Assembly: GCF_008932435.1 (NCBI RefSeq)
Contig: NZ_WBWE01000017.1
Location: forward strand, 1-63,046
DNA length: 63,046 nucleotides
Source of the DNA: Brucella pseudintermedia
GTDB lineage: Bacteria; Pseudomonadota; Alphaproteobacteria; Rhizobiales; Rhizobiaceae
Reading direction: 5' to 3'
In this document: positions 33,337-43,640 of the stretch, piece by piece
How the letters are laid out: every line of letters starts with the position of its first letter
How positions within the stretch are numbered: the first letter of the stretch is position 1
Program-made: the position numbers and the translations under genes
Notes under the pieces: generated by a model
Databases searched by the model: none
What the model saw: the letters and a program-made list of their open reading frames with translations, nothing else
What the model was told of the DNA's origin: nothing

Positions 33337-34721
33337 AGCTTCTTCGCGTCTTTCCTCCGCTGCGTTCGCTCGCGGTCCGCGTCGTCACCCTCTCAACGAT
33401 CTGGGTCATCGTCGCCCTTGTGGTGGTGGCGACCTTTATCGGCTCGCTATACGGCGAAGCGGCGCGCAGCAATTTTGAGCGGCTCCTGACCGCCCATCTG
33501 TTCAGCCTCGTCGGTGCCGTCAGCATTTCCGGTGACGGTACGCTGCAGGGGCGGCCCGAGCTTGGCGAATTGCGTTATTCCAGTCCGCTTTCCGGCTGGT
33601 ACTGGTCTGTCGATCCCGTCACGCCAAATCTTACCGGAAAACTTCAGTCGCCTTCTCTCGTCGGACGTCTGGTGCCCGAAATGCCCGTCGCGCAGGCACC
33701 TTTCGACAGTTCCTTCATGCGCAGCTACACTTTGCCGGGACTGAACGGCGAGGAACTTTTCATCGTTGAAACGGAAGTGGTTCTGGATACCGCCAATCGC
33801 GTCGCGCGTTTTCGCGTCATGGGAAATCTCAGCGAAGTTCTCAAGGAAATATCCGATTTCAGAACCCGCCTCGCCATCTATCTGGCGATTTTCGGCATCG
33901 GCAGCATTCTTATCAACGCCGCCGTGATCCTGTTCGGTCTGCGCCCGCTCGACAAGGTGCGTCAGTCGCTGGCCGACATTCGCGAGGGGCGCTCCTCAAA
34001 GCTCGATGCGTCGCTGCCCGTCGAGATTGCGCCGCTCGCCACGGAAATGAATGCGCTGATCGAAAACAACCGCCGCATCATGGAGCGGTCGCGAACGCAG
34101 GTCGGCAATCTCGCCCATTCCCTCAAGACACCACTTTCGGTGCTGGTCAATGAAGCGCGAAGCATGGGCGGCGAACATGGGCGCATTGTCCAGGAACAAA
34201 GCGAAGCGATGCAGGTGCAGATCCAGCATTATCTGCAACGCGCGCGCATTGCCGCGCAGCGCGACAGCGTTGTGTTTCGCACGCCCGTAACGCCCGTTCT
34301 GGAGCGTATGCAGCGGGTGACGGCCAAACTCAATCCGGCTTTCAGCGTTACCTTCCGAAATGATTTGCCGGATGCGGTTTTCGCGGGGGAGCGCGAGGAT
34401 CTGGAAGAAATCGTCGGCAACCTGCTGGAGAATGCCGGTAAATGGGGCCGCAAACGCATCAATATCAGGCTCGCTCCTGTTACCGGCGAGCAACGGCAGT
34501 TCGAAATTGTGATAGAAGACGACGGGCCGGGGCTGGCGTCGGACAAGATCGAGGCGGCGCTGAAACGCGGCAGTCGCGTCGATGAAACGAAACCCGGAAC
34601 CGGGCTGGGGCTGGCAATCGTACAAGACACCGTGCGCGAATATGGCGGAGGCTTGAATCTGGGCAAGAGTTCGTTCGGTGGACTGGAAGTCCGGGTCCTG
34701 TTGCCCCGGACGGAAGATTGA
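33333..34721 (+). CDS. feuQ: Sensor histidine kinase FeuQ (probable CTG start)
   Basis: A membrane kinase of 462 residues if started at CTG 33333. Helix 1 is about 19-42 (VTLSTIWVIVALVVVATFIG) and helix 2 about 182-203; HAMP, the H-box LAHSLKTPLSVLVNEAR and an HATPase domain (GNLLENAGKW, DDGPGL, GTGLGLAI) follow. No ATG, GTG or TTG lies in frame upstream of GTG 33420, and starting there would delete most of helix 1. CTG 33333 overlaps the feuP stop (CTGA), copying the ATGA couplings elsewhere in this window. Confidence 0.85.
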   Translation: MKLLRVFPPLRSLAVRVVTLSTIWVIVALVVVATFIGSLYGEAARSNFERLLTAHLFSLVGAVSISGDGTLQGRPELGELRYSSPLSGWYWSVDPVTPNLTGKLQSPSLVGRLVPEMPVAQAPFDSSFMRSYTLPGLNGEELFIVETEVVLDTANRVARFRVMGNLSEVLKEISDFRTRLAIYLAIFGIGSILINAAVILFGLRPLDKVRQSLADIREGRSSKLDASLPVEIAPLATEMNALIENNRRIMERSRTQVGNLAHSLKTPLSVLVNEARSMGGEHGRIVQEQSEAMQVQIQHYLQRARIAAQRDSVVFRTPVTPVLERMQRVTAKLNPAFSVTFRNDLPDAVFAGEREDLEEIVGNLLENAGKWGRKRINIRLAPVTGEQRQFEIVIEDDGPGLASDKIEAALKRGSRVDETKPGTGLGLAIVQDTVREYGGGLNLGKSSFGGLEVRVLLPRTED

Positions 34722-34815
34722 CGGTTGTTTTTGGCTGAAAGCGAACTAGAAGATAAATTGAAAAGCCGCATGCCGTTATAGTGTGCATGCTAATTGTTTA
34801 TGAAGGCTGGTTGTT

Positions 34816-35271
34816 ATGGTGATGGTATCCAGGTTGTCTCACCCGGTTTCAGTTGCTTCGACGATGTTTGCCGTGGCGCTTGCTTTGTCAGCTTGCGGCA
34901 CGACCAGCGGCAAGGGAATCGGGCTTGGCTCGCTGGGCGGCGGCTCGGCGGCGCAGAAGCCCGAAACCAGCCTGTTGACGCCGCTCGGCAATGGTCTTCT
35001 CGGCGGCTCTGCAAATCAACTGAATGCAGCCGACCGCAAGAAGGCGCTGGAGGCGGAATATCGCGCGCTTGAATATTCGCCAGCCGGAAAGGTTGTTTCC
35101 TGGAGCGGCAGCGGATCGAATTCCGGCGATGTGACGGCGGCGCAGCCTTATCAGGTCGGCTCCCAGAATTGCCGTCAGTATTCGCATAGCTTCACCGTCG
35201 GCGGATCGCAGCAGACTGCGCGCGGAACGGCATGTCGCAATCCGGACGGCAGTTGGACCCCATTGACCTGA
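34816..35271 (+). CDS. Surface-antigen-like lipoprotein (RT0821/Lpp0805 type)
   Basis: A 151-residue lipoprotein: signal peptide with lipobox LSAC (Cys about 27), a Gly/Ser-rich stretch, and a C-terminal domain (GKVVSWSGSGSNSGDVTA, NCRQYSHSFTVGGSQQTARG, TACRNPDGSW) of the 17-kDa surface antigen type. It is expected at the outer membrane. The start at ATG 34816 has a weak ribosome site. It stands alone between feuQ and ccmI. Confidence 0.85.
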   Translation: MVMVSRLSHPVSVASTMFAVALALSACGTTSGKGIGLGSLGGGSAAQKPETSLLTPLGNGLLGGSANQLNAADRKKALEAEYRALEYSPAGKVVSWSGSGSNSGDVTAAQPYQVGSQNCRQYSHSFTVGGSQQTARGTACRNPDGSWTPLT

Positions 35272-35365
35272 TTCCTCAACCTTACCTTTGCGGCGAATTG
35301 CCCTAGGCGGCAACTTACTGCAGGTAGTGGTTGGTTTTTCCCTTGGCTGCGCTTAAGTCGTAGCC

Positions 35366-36508
35366 ATGGGATTCTGGCTTATTGCAGCACTATTGACATT
35401 GGCAGCCACTCTGGCTGTTTTGTTGCCTCTCACGCGGCGCAAACAGGCATTCCTGCCTGCGGAAAAAAACGATCTTGAGGTCTATCGGGATCAGTTGCGC
35501 GAAGTCGAGGCTGATGCAGCAAGAGGCATGATCGATCCGCAGAGCGCCGAGCAGGCCCGCATCGAAATTTCACGTCGCATTTTGAATGCCGAAAAGTCAG
35601 GCAAGGAGGCGGTGGAAGCTGCCGGCAAGGCGGCGCCAGGCCGTTTGCTGGCCTTTATGGCCGTACTCGCCGTTCCATTGATCGCCTGGGGCATCTATCC
35701 GCTATTCGGCAAGCCGGACATGCCGTCCATGCCGCTCGCCGAGCGGCTCTCGGCGAGCGCGGATCGTGGCTCTGTCGATGAGCTGGTGGCGCGTGCCGAA
35801 GCCCATCTGGCCCAGAATCCCGACGATGTGCGCGGATGGGATGTGCTGGCGCCGATTTACCTGCGGCTCGGCCGCGCTGCGGATGCCGTCAATGCCTATC
35901 GCAGTTCCATTCGTATCGCGGGCGAGAATTTCCCGCGCGTTCTGGGGCTGGGAGAAGCACTTGCAACCGCTTCCGGCGGCACCGTCACCGCCGAGGCCGA
36001 AGGCTTTTTCAAGAAAGCTGCCGATCTCGAACCGAATGACGTGCGCCCGCAATTCTATCTCGCACAAGGCGAGATGCAGGACGGTCGCATGGATTTGGCG
36101 GCCAATCGCCTGCAGGCTTTCCTTGACAAAGCGCCTGCCGATGCGCCGTGGCGCGGCCAGATCGAACAGGCTATCGCCCGGCTTCGCGATCCCGCAGCCG
36201 GTCAGCAGCAGCCGAAAGGTCCGACGGCTGACGACGTTGATGCCGCTTCGACGCTCAGCCCCGAAGACCGCCAGGCGATGATCGAAGGCATGGTCCAACG
36301 TCTTGATGAAAGTCTTCGCCAGAACAGTGGTGATGTCGAAGGCTGGAAGCGCCTTGTGCGCTCCTATATGATCCTCAACCGCCGCGATGCAGCGCTTGAC
36401 GCTCTCAGTCGCGGAATGACAGCCCTCGAAGGCGAGAGCCGGACGAACCTTGAGAGTTTCGCAGCCGGCCTTGGACTAGAGCTAAAGGCAGGGAACGCAC
36501 AAAAATGA
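35366..36508 (+). CDS. ccmI: Cytochrome c maturation protein CcmI
   Basis: A 380-residue inner-membrane protein that presents apocytochrome c to the heme ligation machinery. Two membrane helices (about 3-22 and 94-114) flank a cytoplasmic loop with a leucine-zipper-like segment ([20 protein letters not shown]). The periplasmic C-terminal part holds TPR repeats ([20 protein letters not shown]). It is the first gene of ccmI-ccmE-ccmF-ccmH (cycHJKL) and overlaps ccmE by ATGA. Confidence 0.94.
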   Translation: MGFWLIAALLTLAATLAVLLPLTRRKQAFLPAEKNDLEVYRDQLREVEADAARGMIDPQSAEQARIEISRRILNAEKSGKEAVEAAGKAAPGRLLAFMAVLAVPLIAWGIYPLFGKPDMPSMPLAERLSASADRGSVDELVARAEAHLAQNPDDVRGWDVLAPIYLRLGRAADAVNAYRSSIRIAGENFPRVLGLGEALATASGGTVTAEAEGFFKKAADLEPNDVRPQFYLAQGEMQDGRMDLAANRLQAFLDKAPADAPWRGQIEQAIARLRDPAAGQQQPKGPTADDVDAASTLSPEDRQAMIEGMVQRLDESLRQNSGDVEGWKRLVRSYMILNRRDAALDALSRGMTALEGESRTNLESFAAGLGLELKAGNAQK

Positions 36509-37002
36509 GCGCGACCGCAGACGATAACGCAGGCAAAACTAAACCAGCGGCTCATTTTGCCCGCACCGTAAGCCAGAGAAAGCGCAAGCGCCTGTTTCTG
36601 ATCGGCGGTGCGCTGGCTGTTCTGGCAGCGGCGGTCGGGCTGATGCTGATGGCCTTCAGTCAGGATATCCGCTTCTTCCGCACACCTGCCGACCTGACGG
36701 AACAGGATATGGCCTCCGGCTCCCGATTCCGTCTCGGCGGTCTCGTGGAGGAAGGGTCCGTGAGCCGCGAGGGCAGCGAACTGCGTTTCACTGTGACCGA
36801 TACGATCAAGACCGTGAAGGTCGTTTTCGAGGGCATTCCGCCTGATCTCTTCCGCGAAGGGCAGGGCGTCGTCGCCGAAGGGCGTTTCGGAGATGGCGGG
36901 GTTTTCCGCGCCGACAACGTGCTGGCGAAACACGATGAGAATTACATCCCCAAGGACCTTGCCGACAGCCTGAAGGAAAAGGGCGTCTGGGAAGGCAAGT
37001 AA
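36505..37002 (+). CDS. ccmE: Heme chaperone CcmE
   Basis: A 165-residue periplasmic heme chaperone anchored by one N-terminal helix (about 30-51). The covalent heme ligand is His 143 in [12 protein letters not shown], with Tyr 147 as axial ligand. It receives heme from CcmC and passes it to CcmF. The start overlaps the ccmI stop. A repeat and about 118 bp separate it from ccmF. Confidence 0.96.
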   Translation: MSATADDNAGKTKPAAHFARTVSQRKRKRLFLIGGALAVLAAAVGLMLMAFSQDIRFFRTPADLTEQDMASGSRFRLGGLVEEGSVSREGSELRFTVTDTIKTVKVVFEGIPPDLFREGQGVVAEGRFGDGGVFRADNVLAKHDENYIPKDLADSLKEKGVWEGK

Positions 37003-37009
37003 CGGAAAG

Positions 37010-37060
37010 AGCATTTCCGGCAAAAGCGTGAAACGGTTTTGCGTTCGGAAATGCGTAAAA
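37010..37060. repeat. Interspersed palindromic element within the ccm operon
   Basis: AGAGCATTTCCGGCAAAAGC...CGGTTTTGCGTTCGGAAATGC has outer arms GCATTTCCG and CGGAAATGC. It is nearly the same as the element at 46584. It lies between ccmE and ccmF and may affect mRNA processing or stability. Confidence 0.75.
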
Positions 37061-37120
37061 ACAAATGATTGGCGCATCCAAACCGGCGATGTCCGGTTAC
37101 GTGCCTGATGGAGACTGCAA

Positions 37121-39112
37121 ATGAGCGTCGAGATCGGCCATTTTGCTCTGGTTCTGGCACTGGCACTGTCGATTGTCCAATCGATCGTGCCGGTGGTCGG
37201 CGCGCATCGCCGTGATACACAGCTGATGGCAGTCGCCGTGCCGACGGCAATTGCGGTCTTCGCGCTGATCTGCCTTGCATCGGCGGTGCTTGTCCATGCC
37301 TATGTGGTGTCGGATTTCTCGGTCCTGAATGTGGTCGAAAACTCGCACTCGCAAAAGCCGCTCCTCTACAAGATCACCGGCGTCTGGGGCAATCACGAAG
37401 GCTCCATGCTGCTTTGGGTGTTCATTCTCACCTTCTTCAGCGCACTGGTGGCGGTCTTTTCCGGCAATCTGCCGGAAACGTTGCGCGCCAATGTGCTTGC
37501 GGTGCAGGGGTGGATCGGTGTTGCCTTTCTGGCATTCATTATCTTCACCTCGAATCCGTTCACCCGCATTTTTCCGGCCCCGATGGAGGGCGGCGACCTC
37601 AATCCGATCCTTCAGGATATCGGTCTCGCGATCCACCCGCCGCTGCTTTATCTCGGCTATGTCGGTTTTTCGGTCTGCTTCTCCTTTGCAGTGGCGGCGT
37701 TGATCGAAGGGCGTCTCGATGCTGCATGGGCGCGCTGGGTGCGTCCGTGGGCGCTTGTCGCATGGATGTTCCTGACCGGCGGCATCGCCATGGGTTCCTA
37801 CTGGGCCTATTACGAGCTTGGCTGGGGCGGCTGGTGGTTCTGGGACCCGGTTGAAAACGCATCCTTCATGCCGTGGCTGGTCGGCACCGCGCTGCTCCAT
37901 TCCGCCCTCGTGATGGAAAAGCGCTCGGCGCTGAAAATCTGGACCGTATTGCTTGCGATCCTCACCTTTTCGCTGTCGTTGCTCGGCACCTTCCTCGTCC
38001 GCTCCGGCGTTCTGACCTCGGTTCACAGCTTCGCCACCGATCCGGGACGCGGCCTCTTCATTCTGGCAATTCTTGCGATCTTCATTGGCGGTTCGCTGTC
38101 ACTCTTCGCGCTCCGGGTGCAGAGCCTGACGGCAGGCGGCATCTTCCATCCGATTTCGCGTGAAGGCGCGCTGGTGTTCAACAATCTGTTCCTGACGACT
38201 GCGGCTGCGACCGTGCTGATCGGCACGCTTTACCCGCTGCTGCTGGAAGTGATGACCGGCGACAAGATTTCCGTTGGCGCGCCGTTCTTCAACATGACGT
38301 TCGGCCCGCTGATGATCCCGCTTCTGTTTGCGGTTCCCTTCGGTCCGCTGCTCGCCTGGAAGCGCGGCGATCTTTACGGTGTGTCACAGCGTCTGATGGC
38401 GGCTTTCGCGCTCTCCCTTGTGGCGGCGGCAATCGTTCTGTGGAGCACATCGGCGAAATCGGTTCTCGCCGCCTGCGGCATCGGGCTTGCGGCATGGCTG
38501 ATTTTCGGCAGCCTGACGGATCTCGTTCTCAAGGCTGGTATCGGCAAGGTCTCCGCAAGCAAGGCGTTGGCGCGCTTCAAGGGTTTGCCGCGCTCAGTCT
38601 TCGGCACGGCACTTGCCCATATCGGACTTGGCGTGACACTGCTCGGCATTGTGAGCGTGACGACGTTTGGTACGGAGAATGTGCTGATCATGCGTCCGGG
38701 TGACACAGCCAAGGTGCAGGATTATACGCTGCGCTTTGAAGGCCTGCGCCCGCTGACTGGCTCCAATTTCACCGAAAATCGCGGCACGTTCACGCTGCTC
38801 GATTCCAGCTCGCGCAGCCTTGGACAGATCGAACCGTCCAAGCGTTTCTTCCCGGCGCGCCAGATGCCCACGACTGAATCGGGCATCAAGACACTGTGGT
38901 TCAGCCAGGTCTATGTTGCGCTTGGCGATGAACCGGGCGATGGTTCGGTCGTGGTGCGCATATGGTGGAAGCCGGATGTGACGCTCATCTGGTATGGCGC
39001 GCTTGTCATGATGGCGGGTGCGCTGTTCTCCCTGGCGGATCGTCGTCTCCGGGTCGGCGCGCCATCGCGCAGCCGCAAATCGGCTCGACCAGAAGCGGAG
39101 GCCGCAGCATGA
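37121..39112 (+). CDS. ccmF: Heme lyase CcmF
   Basis: A 663-residue inner-membrane cytochrome c synthetase subunit with about 15 helices. The WWD heme-binding signature is in [20 protein letters not shown] near residue 235-253, and [16 protein letters not shown] carries conserved residues near 85-100. It ligates heme delivered by CcmE to apocytochrome c, together with CcmH and CcmI. The stop overlaps the ccmH start (ATGA). Confidence 0.96.
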   Translation: MSVEIGHFALVLALALSIVQSIVPVVGAHRRDTQLMAVAVPTAIAVFALICLASAVLVHAYVVSDFSVLNVVENSHSQKPLLYKITGVWGNHEGSMLLWVFILTFFSALVAVFSGNLPETLRANVLAVQGWIGVAFLAFIIFTSNPFTRIFPAPMEGGDLNPILQDIGLAIHPPLLYLGYVGFSVCFSFAVAALIEGRLDAAWARWVRPWALVAWMFLTGGIAMGSYWAYYELGWGGWWFWDPVENASFMPWLVGTALLHSALVMEKRSALKIWTVLLAILTFSLSLLGTFLVRSGVLTSVHSFATDPGRGLFILAILAIFIGGSLSLFALRVQSLTAGGIFHPISREGALVFNNLFLTTAAATVLIGTLYPLLLEVMTGDKISVGAPFFNMTFGPLMIPLLFAVPFGPLLAWKRGDLYGVSQRLMAAFALSLVAAAIVLWSTSAKSVLAACGIGLAAWLIFGSLTDLVLKAGIGKVSASKALARFKGLPRSVFGTALAHIGLGVTLLGIVSVTTFGTENVLIMRPGDTAKVQDYTLRFEGLRPLTGSNFTENRGTFTLLDSSSRSLGQIEPSKRFFPARQMPTTESGIKTLWFSQVYVALGDEPGDGSVVVRIWWKPDVTLIWYGALVMMAGALFSLADRRLRVGAPSRSRKSARPEAEAAA

Positions 39113-39585
39113 AAAAGGGGTCGGCATTTGCAGCACTTCTGCTTGGCACCGCTCTGGCTTTTCAGGGGACTGCGGCGCTCGCGGTCAATCCGGATGAAGT
39201 CCTGTCCGATCCGGTGCTTGAAAAGCGCGCCCGTGCCATCTCCGGCGAATTGCGCTGCATGGTGTGCCAGAACGAATCCATTGACGATTCCAATGCCGAG
39301 CTCGCCCGCGATCTGCGTATTCTTGTCCGGGACCGGCTGAAGGAAGGCGATAGTGACGAACAGGTGATGGACTTTATCGTCGACCGTTACGGAGAGTTCG
39401 TGCTTTTGAAGCCGCGTCTTAGTGCGCGTACCGTTGTGCTGTGGGGATTTCCTGTCGCCATATTGCTGATCGGTGCTGTAGCGCTGGTTTTTGCCTTTCG
39501 CGGCCGCAAGCGGGTCGGGGAGGCGCCAAAGCCGCTTACGGAAAGCGAAAAGGCTGAACTTTCGCGCCTGCTGGACGGCAAATAG
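39109..39585 (+). CDS. ccmH: Cytochrome c maturation protein CcmH
   Basis: A 158-residue periplasmic thioredox protein with signal peptide (about 1-25), the redox motif LRCMVCQ (Cys 50 and 53), and one C-terminal membrane helix (about 105-127). It reduces apocytochrome heme-site cysteines. ATG 39109 overlaps the ccmF stop; a longer upstream frame lies inside ccmF and is ignored. Its substrates here include the cytochromes at 6663-8211. Confidence 0.95.
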   Translation: MKKGSAFAALLLGTALAFQGTAALAVNPDEVLSDPVLEKRARAISGELRCMVCQNESIDDSNAELARDLRILVRDRLKEGDSDEQVMDFIVDRYGEFVLLKPRLSARTVVLWGFPVAILLIGAVALVFAFRGRKRVGEAPKPLTESEKAELSRLLDGK

Positions 39586-39752
39586 GCACTGGTCGCCTGC
39601 GCTTGTTATTCGTAACCTTACGAAACTTTCATGTGGTGGAAACGGAGCGGTAAGGTAGCCCTCACTATCTTACGCTCTATAAAGGTTTCACAGGTCCACG
39701 TTTCCTGAATGATCAGGGCCGCGGCCGGATTACTGCTCGTAAGGAGAAATAG

Positions 39753-41309
39753 ATGTCCAGAGCCAGGATTTCCAACTATCGCAAGGGCGTTGCCGCGATT
39801 GCATTGTCGGCCGTTCTCGCCGGTGGATTTGTCGCGACCGGTCCCATCGGCGCGCTCAATGACGCCCGTGCAGATGCCGTGCAGGTAACGCCGCCACCGC
39901 AGGCTGCGGGTTTTGCCGATCTCGTTGAAAAGGTTCGTCCGGCTGTCGTCAGCGTCCGTGTCAAGAAGGACGTGCAGCAAACCGCCGACCGTGGTGGCGG
40001 CCAGTTCTTCGGTCCTCCCGGTTTCGATCAGCTTCCGGACGATCATCCACTCAAGCGCTTCTTCCGCGATTTTGGCATGGAGCCGCGCGGCGATGCACGT
40101 CCCGACGCGCGCCCGGATCGCCGCGGCAAGCGCGGTCCCCGTCCGGGTCACGAACGCCCGGTTGCCCAGGGGTCAGGTTTCTTCATTTCTGAAGACGGCT
40201 ATGTCGTAACCAACAATCACGTCGTTTCCGACGGCGATGCTTACAGCGTCGTGATGGACGATGGCACCGAGCTCGATGCGAAGCTGATCGGCACCGATCC
40301 GCGCACCGATCTGGCTGTACTCAAGGTCAACGATCCGAAGAAGAAGTTCACCTGTGTCGCATTCGGCGACGATAACAAGATTCGCGTCGGTGACTGGGTG
40401 GTGGCTGTGGGTAATCCGTTCGGTCTTGGCGGCACGGTGACTTCCGGCATCGTGTCGGCTCGTGGCCGCGATATCGGCGCCGGTCCGTACGATGACTTCA
40501 TCCAGATCGACGCAGCCGTGAACAAGGGCAACTCCGGTGGTCCGGCCTTCAACCTGTCGGGTCAGGTCATCGGCATCAACACCGCCATCTTCTCGCCTTC
40601 GGGCGGCAGCGTGGGCATTGCGTTTGCAATTCCGGCCTCGACCGCAAAGCAGGTTGTTGACCAGCTCATCAAGAAGGGCTCGGTGGAACGTGGCTGGATC
40701 GGCGTCCAGATACAGCCGGTGACGAAGGATATCGCCGCTTCGCTCGGCCTTGCCGAAGAGAAGGGCGCACTCGTCGCTTCGCCGCAGAAGCATGGCCCTG
40801 CTGCCAAGGCTGGCATCCAGTCCGGCGACGTGATCACGGCAGTCAATGGCGAAACCGTGCAGGATACGCGTGATCTGGCGCGCAAGGTCGCTGGCGTTGC
40901 TCCCGGTGAAAAGGCGGCACTCACCGTCTGGCGCAAGAACAAGGCCGAGGAAATCAATGTCACCATCGAAGCGATGCCGGGCGATCTCGGCAAGGCGACC
41001 AGCCCTTCGGACGATAACGGCGGCGGCGGCCAGAGCGAGACCCTCGACTCCTATGGCCTGACCGTGACGCCATCTGAAGACGGCAACGGCGTGGTGGTAA
41101 CCGATGTCGATCCCGACAGCGATGCCTCCGACCGTGGTATCCGTTCCGGCGACATCATCGTCAGTGTCAATAACCAGACGGTGAAGAGCGCCAAGGACAT
41201 CAACAACGCCATCAGCGAAGCCGAAAAGACGGGTCGCAAGGCAGTGCTGCTGCAATTGCAGAGCAACGACCAGAGCCGCTTCGTGGCCCTGCCGATCGAT
41301 CAGGGATGA
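39753..41309 (+). CDS. degP: Periplasmic serine endoprotease DegP/HtrA
   Basis: A 518-residue Do-family protease and chaperone of the periplasm. After a signal peptide (about 1-40) the trypsin-like domain has catalytic His 156 (TNNHVV), Asp 186 (RTDLAVLK) and Ser 261 (GNSGGPAFN). Two PDZ domains follow (about 290-385 and 425-515). An Arg/Asp-rich insert (RGDARPDARPDRRGKRG) lies before the protease core. It is followed by a terminator and a two-component pair, an order conserved in rhizobia. Confidence 0.95.
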   Translation: MSRARISNYRKGVAAIALSAVLAGGFVATGPIGALNDARADAVQVTPPPQAAGFADLVEKVRPAVVSVRVKKDVQQTADRGGGQFFGPPGFDQLPDDHPLKRFFRDFGMEPRGDARPDARPDRRGKRGPRPGHERPVAQGSGFFISEDGYVVTNNHVVSDGDAYSVVMDDGTELDAKLIGTDPRTDLAVLKVNDPKKKFTCVAFGDDNKIRVGDWVVAVGNPFGLGGTVTSGIVSARGRDIGAGPYDDFIQIDAAVNKGNSGGPAFNLSGQVIGINTAIFSPSGGSVGIAFAIPASTAKQVVDQLIKKGSVERGWIGVQIQPVTKDIAASLGLAEEKGALVASPQKHGPAAKAGIQSGDVITAVNGETVQDTRDLARKVAGVAPGEKAALTVWRKNKAEEINVTIEAMPGDLGKATSPSDDNGGGGQSETLDSYGLTVTPSEDGNGVVVTDVDPDSDASDRGIRSGDIIVSVNNQTVKSAKDINNAISEAEKTGRKAVLLQLQSNDQSRFVALPIDQG

Positions 41310-41339
41310 TGATCGGCTGCTCAAGGCTCTGAGAAATTC

Positions 41340-41367
41340 GATGCCAGGCGGTGCACCGCCTGGCATC
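41340..41367 (+). terminator. 28-bp perfect palindrome, terminator of degP
   Basis: GATGCCAGGCGGTG and its exact reverse complement CACCGCCTGGCATC lie 31 bp after the degP stop, followed by GCCTTGTCC. It lacks a long T-run, so it may be partial. Confidence 0.7.
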
Positions 41368-41399
41368 GCCTTGTCCTCAAACACTATTATAGTAGCGCC

Positions 41400-42107
41400 A
41401 TGAAGATTCTCGTTATTGAAGATGACCGCGAAGCGGCCCGCTATCTGGAGAAGGCCTTCACCGAGGCCGGACATTCAGCCGATATCGCCGGTGACGGCGA
41501 AACCGGCTATGCGCTGGCCGAGAATGGAAGCTACGACGTTCTGGTTGTCGACCGCATGTTGCCGAAACGGGACGGCTTGTCCGTGGTGGCCGGTTTGCGT
41601 GCCAAGGGCATGGAAACGCCGGTTTTGATTCTCTCGGCGCTCGGCGAAGTGGATGACCGCGTTACCGGCTTGCGTGCTGGTGGCGACGACTATCTGACCA
41701 AACCTTATGCATTTTCCGAGCTGCTGGCCCGCGTCGAGGTCCTGCAGCGTCGTTCTAGCCCGCGTGAGGCGGATACGATCTACCGCGTCGGCGACCTGGA
41801 GCTCGACCGGCTGGCGCACACCGCGCGCCGTCAGGACGTGGATATCACGCTCCAGCCCCGTGAGTTCCGTCTTCTCGAATATCTGATGCGCCACGCCGGA
41901 CAGGTCGTCACGCGCACCATGCTGCTTGAAAACGTCTGGGATTATCATTTCGATCCGCAGACCAATGTGATCGACGTGCATATCTCGCGCCTGCGTTCGA
42001 AGATCGAAAAGGGCTTTGATGGCCCGCTGCTCCATACGGTGCGCGGCGCCGGTTACATGCTGAAGGCAGGGCGGGCCAAGCAATCCACAGCCGCCAAGGT
42101 GGAGTGA
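41400..42107 (+). CDS. OmpR-family response regulator downstream of degP
   Basis: A 235-residue regulator with receiver domain (phospho-acceptor Asp 51 in VLVVDRMLPKRDG, Lys in DDYLTKPY) and a C-terminal winged-helix domain (LQPREFRLLEYLMRH, TNVIDVHISRLRSKIEKG). It overlaps the kinase gene by ATGA. Position after degP suggests an envelope stress role, as in rhizobia, where the order degP-regulator-kinase-glnE is conserved. The signal is unknown. Confidence 0.93.
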   Translation: MKILVIEDDREAARYLEKAFTEAGHSADIAGDGETGYALAENGSYDVLVVDRMLPKRDGLSVVAGLRAKGMETPVLILSALGEVDDRVTGLRAGGDDYLTKPYAFSELLARVEVLQRRSSPREADTIYRVGDLELDRLAHTARRQDVDITLQPREFRLLEYLMRHAGQVVTRTMLLENVWDYHFDPQTNVIDVHISRLRSKIEKGFDGPLLHTVRGAGYMLKAGRAKQSTAAKVE

Positions 42108-43510
42108 TGAGCCGCTTTTCAGCGCTCATGCGCACAACCGCCGTTCGACTGTCGGCGCTTTACCTGCTGCTGTTCATCGTTGGCGCGGTGGCGCTGGTCT
42201 TCTACATGACCAATCTGTCCGCCTCCATGCTGGCCGCGCAGACCCAGCAGTCGCTGGGCGAGGAAATCGCCAGCATCGGCAAAAGCTATGCGCGCGGCGG
42301 CATTCCGCAGCTTGTGCGCACCATCGACTATCGTTCGCGCCAGCCCGGCGCCTATCTCTATCTGGTCGCCGACCCGACAGGTCGCATCCTTGCGGGCAAC
42401 GTGGAAAGCGTGGAACCGGGTGTTCTGGATACGGACGGCATCATCGAGCGCGGTTTCAGATATCGCCGTTATGGCGAGCAGGGCACAGAGACGGAACATC
42501 GCGCCATTGCCGTCGTGATCGCATTGCCGAACGGCATGCGGCTTCTTGTCGGTCGTGATCTGGGTGAACCCGAGCGGTTCCGTGATGTCGTTCGCCGGTC
42601 GCTGATGCTGGCTCTCGGCATCATGGGTCTTGGAGCGGTCCTGATCTGGTTTTTTGTCGGACGCCGTGCCTTGAAGCGCATAGATGAAGTATCGAAGGCT
42701 TCGCAGCGCATCATGGATGGGGATCTGACAGGCAGGCTTCCCGTCAACGGCTCGGGCGATGAATTTGACCGCCTGTCGGGCAATCTCAACGTCATGCTTG
42801 GCAGAATTCTTGAGTTGAACGAGGGGCTGAAACAGGTCTCCGACAATATCGCGCATGATCTCAAGACACCGTTGACACGGCTGCGCAACCGCGCGGAAGA
42901 AGCTCTTTCCGGCAAGAAGGCCGGACCCGAATACCGCGAGGCGCTTGAAGATATCATTGGCGAGTCGGATCAACTGATCCGAACCTTCAACGCGATCCTG
43001 ATGATTTCGCGTCTCGAAGCAGGCTATTCATCGGAGAGTCTGGAAAACATGCCGGTAGCGCCTATTCTTCGGGACGTGGCCGAAATGTATGAGCCCGTTG
43101 CCGAAGATGCGTGTGTGAATCTCACACTTGGCGATCTGGACGAAGTTGCGCTCCATATCAATCGCGAGCTGGTTGGGCAGACGATTTCCAATCTCGTCGA
43201 CAACGCAATCAAATATGCGGGCGATGATGGACGGACCGCGACCGTCAGTCTTTCGATGGAGCGAGACCCGAACTGGGTCCGCATCATCGTTGCCGATAAC
43301 GGCCCTGGCATTCCTGAGGAAAAACGCGAACAGGCGACGGAACGGTTTGTTCGCCTTGAGGAAAGCCGCACACAGCCCGGCTCTGGACTCGGTTTAAGTC
43401 TTGCCAAGGCGGTGATGAAATTGCACGGTGGCGCACTTCGTCTTGAAGGCAATGATCCCGGCCTGCGCGCTGTGCTGGAGTTCCCGTTGCGATCGGACAA
43501 GGTCGAATAA
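42104..43510 (+). CDS. Sensor histidine kinase partner of the degP-linked regulator
   Basis: A 468-residue kinase with helix 1 (about 14-36), a periplasmic sensor of about 130 residues, helix 2 (about 163-185), HAMP, the H-box NIAHDLKTPLTRLRNRAEEA (His about 250) and an HATPase domain (ISNLVDNAIKYAG, DNGPGIP, GSGLGLSLAK). The start overlaps the regulator stop. It ends just before a long imperfect palindrome that separates it from glnE. Confidence 0.92.
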   Translation: MMSRFSALMRTTAVRLSALYLLLFIVGAVALVFYMTNLSASMLAAQTQQSLGEEIASIGKSYARGGIPQLVRTIDYRSRQPGAYLYLVADPTGRILAGNVESVEPGVLDTDGIIERGFRYRRYGEQGTETEHRAIAVVIALPNGMRLLVGRDLGEPERFRDVVRRSLMLALGIMGLGAVLIWFFVGRRALKRIDEVSKASQRIMDGDLTGRLPVNGSGDEFDRLSGNLNVMLGRILELNEGLKQVSDNIAHDLKTPLTRLRNRAEEALSGKKAGPEYREALEDIIGESDQLIRTFNAILMISRLEAGYSSESLENMPVAPILRDVAEMYEPVAEDACVNLTLGDLDEVALHINRELVGQTISNLVDNAIKYAGDDGRTATVSLSMERDPNWVRIIVADNGPGIPEEKREQATERFVRLEESRTQPGSGLGLSLAKAVMKLHGGALRLEGNDPGLRAVLEFPLRSDKVE

Positions 43511-43553
43511 TACCAAGTCTCGTTGAGTTTGACTCATCGAGACTTGGGTATAA
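43511..43553. terminator. Long imperfect inverted repeat after the kinase gene
   Basis: ATACCAAGTCTCGTTGAGT and ACTCATCGAGACTTGGGTAT pair with one bulge and one mismatch around a TTG loop. No T-tract follows; it may be a terminator or a dispersed palindromic repeat. Confidence 0.6.
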
Positions 43554-43640
43554 GCCCGTGCGGCGATTGAGCATTTGCAGGGCTTGGATAGCGTTAGCAT
43601 CTTAGCGGCCTGCTGTAATGGCGTGACATAAGAGGGAATC

